Assembly (NCBI GenBank): GCA_934481515.1
Contig: CAKSPO010000039.1
Coordinates: 1-17,650, forward strand
Direction of reading: 5' to 3'
Length of the DNA: 17,650 nucleotides
Source of the DNA: an uncultured Eubacteriales bacterium
Lineage (GTDB): Bacteria; Bacillota; Clostridia; Oscillospirales; CAG-272
The position numbers and the translations under genes are program-made. Every line of letters begins with the position of its first letter. The stretch's first letter is position 1. Positions 15,603 through 17,650 of this stretch are shown in pieces. The notes beneath the pieces are model-generated. The model ran no database searches, was not told the DNA's origin, and saw only the letters and a program-made list of their open reading frames with translations.

Positions 15603-16154
15603 ATGAAAAAATGGAGATGCACCGTTTGCGGTGAAATCGTAGAATCGGATGTCCGTCCGGACAAATGTCCTCTGTGTAAGGCACCGGGTGAAAAGTTTGT
15701 AGAGGTTGTGGAGGAGTCGGTCACCTGGGCAACCGAGCATGTGATCGGAATTGCCAAGGAGCCGGGCGTTCCTGCCGAGATTGTGGAAGGGCTTCGCGCC
15801 AACTTCCAGGGAGAATGCACGGAGGTCGGAATGTATCTTGCCATGAGCCGTGCTGCCGCGCGGGAAGGGTATCCCGAAATTGCGGAATACTGGAAAACTG
15901 CCGCGCTGGAAGAAGCGGAGCACGCCGCAAAGTTTGCGGAGCTGCTGGGAGAATGCGTTTCCGCTTCCACCAAGGAGAATCTTTCGGTTCGTGTTGCCGC
16001 GGAGAACGGTGCAACTGCCGGAAAGTTTGAGCTGGCAAAGCTGGCAAAGGCGCACAATCTGGATGCGATTCATGACACGGTTCATGAAATGGCAAAAGAC
16101 GAAGCCCGGCACGGAAGAGCATTTGAAGGATTGCTCAAGAGATACTTCGGCTGA
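15603..16154 (+). CDS. Reverse rubrerythrin (NADH-dependent peroxidase component)
   Basis: This 183-residue cytoplasmic iron protein removes hydrogen peroxide in anaerobes, taking electrons from NAD(P)H through a reductase. A rubredoxin-like site lies at the N-terminus (Cys6, Cys9, Cys22, Cys25: WRCTVCGE and KCPLCKAP). A ferritin-like four-helix di-iron domain follows, with FQGECTEVGMYLAMS, ALEEAEHAAKFAEL and DEARHGRAFEGL supplying Glu and His ligands. Classical rubrerythrin has the reverse order, with rubredoxin at the C-terminus; this order is the one found in Clostridium acetobutylicum 'reverse' rubrerythrins. The start follows GGAGG by 8 nt. It is a single gene with its own promoter and terminator. 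It indicates an obligate anaerobe that meets oxygen stress. Confidence 0.94.
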   Translation: MKKWRCTVCGEIVESDVRPDKCPLCKAPGEKFVEVVEESVTWATEHVIGIAKEPGVPAEIVEGLRANFQGECTEVGMYLAMSRAAAREGYPEIAEYWKTAALEEAEHAAKFAELLGECVSASTKENLSVRVAAENGATAGKFELAKLAKAHNLDAIHDTVHEMAKDEARHGRAFEGLLKRYFG

Positions 16155-16215
16155 AAATTTTGAAGCTCAATCGTAAAAATGTCATGTCGGGCGGTATGCT
16201 TGCCCAAAGAAGTTG

Positions 16216-16260
16216 CCGGGGAGCGGTTGGCTGAAAAGCGCCGCTCTCCGGTGCTTTTTT
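16216..16260 (+). terminator. Terminator after rubrerythrin
   Basis: CCGGGGAGCGG (16216-16226) pairs with 16241-16251 (one G-U), then TGC and six Ts (16255-16260). This is a clear intrinsic terminator about 60 nt after the stop. Confidence 0.85.
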
Positions 16261-16276
16261 ATGTTCCGTTCCATCC

Positions 16277-16305
16277 TTGACAAAGTTTCGTGGATGTGCT
16301 ATCAT
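16277..16305 (+). promoter_or_regulatory. Promoter of the AlkD-like gene
   Basis: A perfect TTGACA (16277-16282) and TATCAT (16300-16305) are 17 nt apart. It lies immediately after the preceding terminator, so the gene is independently transcribed, with a 5' UTR of about 68 nt. Confidence 0.82.
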
Positions 16306-16338
16306 TTGGTAGAACCGGAGTTCGGAGGAAACCGGATT

Positions 16339-16383
16339 TTGGTTGCATTTGTCATTGCAGGTTCATTGCGGAGGAAAATATGA
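16339..16383 (+). CDS. Possible 14-residue leader peptide before the AlkD-like gene
   Basis: A TTG codon at 16339 follows CGGAGGAAA (GGAGG 16324-16328) by 10 nt and opens a frame reading LVAFVIAGSLRRKI (first residue Met if it initiates). Its TGA overlaps the next gene's ATG (ATGA). The same CGGAGGAAA sequence recurs at 16369-16377 as the ribosome site of the main gene. The peptide would be hydrophobic with a basic tail. It may couple translation; it may also be chance, since it is short and begins with a rare start codon. Confidence 0.25.
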   Translation: MVAFVIAGSLRRKI

Positions 16384-17057
16384 CGGAGCTTCAGAAGCGG
16401 CTGTTTGCTTTGCGGGATGAAAAATACGCGACTTTTCAGGGAAGGCTCATTCCGACGCTTTCGCCGGATTGCATCATTGGGATTCGGATGCCGGTGCTCA
16501 GGGCGTTTGCAAAGGAGTATGGACGGGATGCCTCGTCCGGGGACTTTTTGCATGTGCTCCCGCATTTCTATTATGATGAAAATATGCTTCATGCCCTCCT
16601 TTTGGCAGAGATCCGGGAGTATGACCGGTGCATGGCGGAAACGGAGCTTTTTCTTCCGTACATCGACAACTGGGCGGTGTGCGATTGTCTTGCCCCAAAG
16701 GCTTTTTCCAAAAAATTGCCGGAGCTTTTCCGGAAGGCGGAAGAATGGTCGGGGTCGACACAGCCGTATGTTTGCCGGTTTGGGATCGGGACGCTGATGC
16801 GAAATTTTCTGGATGAACATTTTGCACCGGAATATTTGCGGATTCCGGCATCGGTGCATTCGGATGAATACTATGTGAAAATGATGGTGGCGTGGTTTTT
16901 TGCAACAGCTTTGGCAAAGCAGTGGGAGTCTTCTGTCCCGTATTTGGAGGAGCAGATGTTGGACGTGTGGACGCACAATAAAACCATTCAGAAGGCGTGC
17001 GAAAGCTATCGGATTCCGGAGGAGGGAAAGCGATATTTACGCACGTTGAAGCGGTAA
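16380..17057 (+). CDS. DNA alkylation repair protein, AlkD-like
   Basis: This 225-residue protein is of the HEAT-like DNA alkylation repair family (PF08713 as I recall it). Members such as AlkD remove N3- and N7-alkylated purines, acting as DNA glycosylases without base flipping. Typical stretches are IIGIRMPVLRAFAKEYG, the ENMLHALLLAEIREYD helix pair, PYIDNWAVCDCLAPKAF and YVCRFGIGTLMRNFLDEHF, and the closing SYRIPEEGKRYLRTLKR. The NWAVCD and RFG motifs are characteristic of the smaller AlkD2-like subgroup, whose activity is less well shown. The start at 16380 is chosen because GGAGG lies 5 nt upstream and the longer frame to 16290 runs into the promoter. Confidence 0.88.
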   Translation: MTELQKRLFALRDEKYATFQGRLIPTLSPDCIIGIRMPVLRAFAKEYGRDASSGDFLHVLPHFYYDENMLHALLLAEIREYDRCMAETELFLPYIDNWAVCDCLAPKAFSKKLPELFRKAEEWSGSTQPYVCRFGIGTLMRNFLDEHFAPEYLRIPASVHSDEYYVKMMVAWFFATALAKQWESSVPYLEEQMLDVWTHNKTIQKACESYRIPEEGKRYLRTLKR

Positions 17058-17157
17058 TTCCTTTCGGAAGATTTCATTATTTCTTCATCTCATGCTTTGC
17101 AGGTGCAGAGGGGTGCCAATGGAAAGAAGCGGGTGGGAAACAGTTTTTAACTTTTTT

Positions 17158-17177
17158 TCGGAAATCCGATATTTTTT
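17158..17177 (+). terminator. Weak terminator before the tRNA promoter
   Basis: TCGG and CCGA (17158-17169) form a 4-bp stem with an AAAT loop, followed by TA and six Ts. It is a small hairpin but correctly placed to end the AlkD-like transcript. The rest of 17058-17188 holds no gene that I can see. Confidence 0.35.
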
Positions 17178-17188
17178 GAAAAAAGGGC

Positions 17189-17217
17189 TTGACAAGGCGC
17201 CGGAAAAAGTATATAAT
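17189..17217 (+). promoter_or_regulatory. tRNA-Arg promoter
   Basis: Perfect TTGACA (17189-17194) and perfect TATAAT (17212-17217) are 17 nt apart, 23 nt before the tRNA. Such a strong promoter is expected for a stable RNA. Confidence 0.88.
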
Positions 17218-17240
17218 AGCAAAGTACGAAAAAAGCATAT

Positions 17241-17317
17241 GCGGCATTAGCTCAGCTGGATAGAGTGTTTGGCTACGAACCAAAAGGTCGAGGGTTCGAA
17301 TCCCCCATGCCGCGCCA
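17241..17317 (+). tRNA. tRNA-Arg (anticodon ACG)
   Basis: This is a 77-nt tRNA with encoded CCA. The acceptor arms GCGGCAT and ATGCCGC pair fully, the D-stem is GCTC/GAGT, and the anticodon stem is TTTGG/CCAAA with loop CTACGAA, giving anticodon ACG. The first base is normally changed to inosine, letting the tRNA read CGU, CGC and CGA. The T-arm is GAGGG-TTCGAAT-CCCCC, which leaves an A-C mismatch at the second T-stem pair. The discriminator base is G. It is transcribed alone and is followed directly by a terminator. Confidence 0.95.
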
Positions 17318-17409
17318 AAAGGGTCTGCTTCCGCAGACCCTTTTGTTTATAAAAGTAAGCGGAGATGCTTGTCCAAGGGGCGCGGGATGGGTGGATGAGA
17401 AGCCTTGCG
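17292..17409 (+). repeat. Direct repeat copy 1: tRNA 3' end, terminator and tail
   Basis: This 118-bp unit runs from the T-stem GGG of tRNA-Arg through its terminator and about 65 further bases to GCCTTGCG. It recurs at 17532-17650 with an offset of 241 bp after one inserted base. Apart from that insertion and the terminator loop, the two copies are identical as read by eye. Confidence 0.93.
17317..17349 (+). terminator. Perfect terminator after tRNA-Arg
   Basis: AAAAGGGTCTGC (17317-17328) pairs without mismatch with GCAGACCCTTTT (17333-17344) around a TTCC loop, then GTTTA. The stem includes the last A of the tRNA. Confidence 0.92.
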
Positions 17410-17433
17410 TTTTGCGAGGAAGGAGCAAAACGC
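17407..17433. repeat. Inverted repeat in the segment between repeat copies
   Basis: GCGTTTTGC (17407-17415) and GCAAAACGC (17425-17433) are a perfect 9-bp inverted repeat around GAGGAAGGA. It spans the end of repeat copy 1 and the start of the unique segment. Confidence 0.7.
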
Positions 17434-17531
17434 GGGACGAAGGTGCGGAGGAAGTACGCGCGGCAGTTGCGGAGAGCGGAAAACGGAAAATAACGCGACG
17501 CAGACGAGCGGGAACGGGAAGCACCGGAGTT
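17410..17531. other. Purine-rich segment between the repeat copies
   Basis: This is about 120 bp, rich in G and A, with many CGCG/GCGG words. It has no convincing gene, promoter or ribosome site. Open frames pass through it but also run through the tRNA and its antisense, so they are not evidence of coding. Confidence 0.5.
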
Positions 17532-17650
17532 GGGTTCAGAATCCCCCATGCCGCGCCAAAAGGGTCTGCGGAAGCAGACCCTTTTGTTTATAAAAGTAAG
17601 CGGAGATGCTTGTCCAAGGGGCGCGGGATGGGTGGATGAGAAGCCTTGCG
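17532..17650 (+). repeat. Direct repeat copy 2 with tRNA-Arg 3' fragment (runs off the window)
   Basis: This copy begins GGGTTC-A-GAATCCCCC, continues with the acceptor 3' strand ATGCCGC-GCCA, then the terminator and tail. There is no 5' half, D-arm, anticodon arm or promoter, so this is not a functional tRNA. It carries an extra A in the T-loop. The terminator loop reads GGAA in place of TTCC, its exact reverse complement. The match to copy 1 continues up to the last base of the window. Confidence 0.92.
17558..17585 (+). terminator. Second copy of the tRNA terminator, loop inverted
   Basis: AAAAGGGTCTGC and GCAGACCCTTTT flank a GGAA loop, followed again by GTTTA. It should still function as an intrinsic terminator. 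Confidence 0.85.

Noticed and set aside
17247..17639. Frames over the tRNA and repeats, including antisense ones containing GDSNPRP-like peptides
   Set aside because: Such peptides are a well-known product of reading tRNA genes as protein. There is no ribosome site, and the frames cross two terminators.

Overview
The window looks like chromosomal DNA from a gut-type anaerobic Clostridia (Firmicutes) relative. The evidence is strong AGGAGG ribosome sites, TTGACA-17-TATAAT promoters, a reverse-order rubrerythrin, a BspA-type leucine-rich-repeat lipoprotein, a PfoR-like PTS IIC membrane protein and U-tailed or GC-rich hairpin terminators. Genus cannot be read from this sequence alone. Most genes are ordinary housekeeping or stress genes. 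The points that most deserve a second look are at the two ends and in the middle.

Left end (1-700): a good minus-strand promoter (405-433) fires out of the window. It is followed by about 390 nt without a convincing gene, several overlapping inverted repeats, a terminator-like hairpin (53-77) and a GGAGGG ribosome site at the very edge (3-8). I read this as a long structured leader of a gene lying to the left. Divergently, a promoter at 679-706 drives a large cysteine-rich, leucine-rich-repeat lipoprotein (753-4142).

4143-9034: rplS (ribosomal protein L19) has its own promoter, leader and strong terminator. A glycerate kinase follows. On the minus strand is a GMP synthase ATP-pyrophosphatase subunit that lacks the glutaminase half. 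Divergent from it is a lone PTS IIC-like membrane protein, then a terminator and an AT-rich spacer.

9035-15452: a co-directional set comprises a MarR repressor, two half-size ABC exporter subunits (a heterodimer with one degenerate ATP site), an FtsH protease and a small DUF308/HdeD-like membrane protein. Spacing is 13 nt, ATGA overlap, 47 nt, ATGA overlap. MarR probably represses the exporter through a palindrome on its own -10 box. FtsH and DUF308 may also have an internal promoter.

15453-17650: a reverse rubrerythrin (peroxide detoxification) and an AlkD-like DNA alkylation repair protein each have their own promoter. Then comes tRNA-Arg(ACG) with a perfect terminator. The 3' end of this tRNA, its terminator and about 65 further bases are repeated 241 bp downstream, almost without change except that the terminator tetraloop is reverse-complemented. 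The second copy runs off the window.
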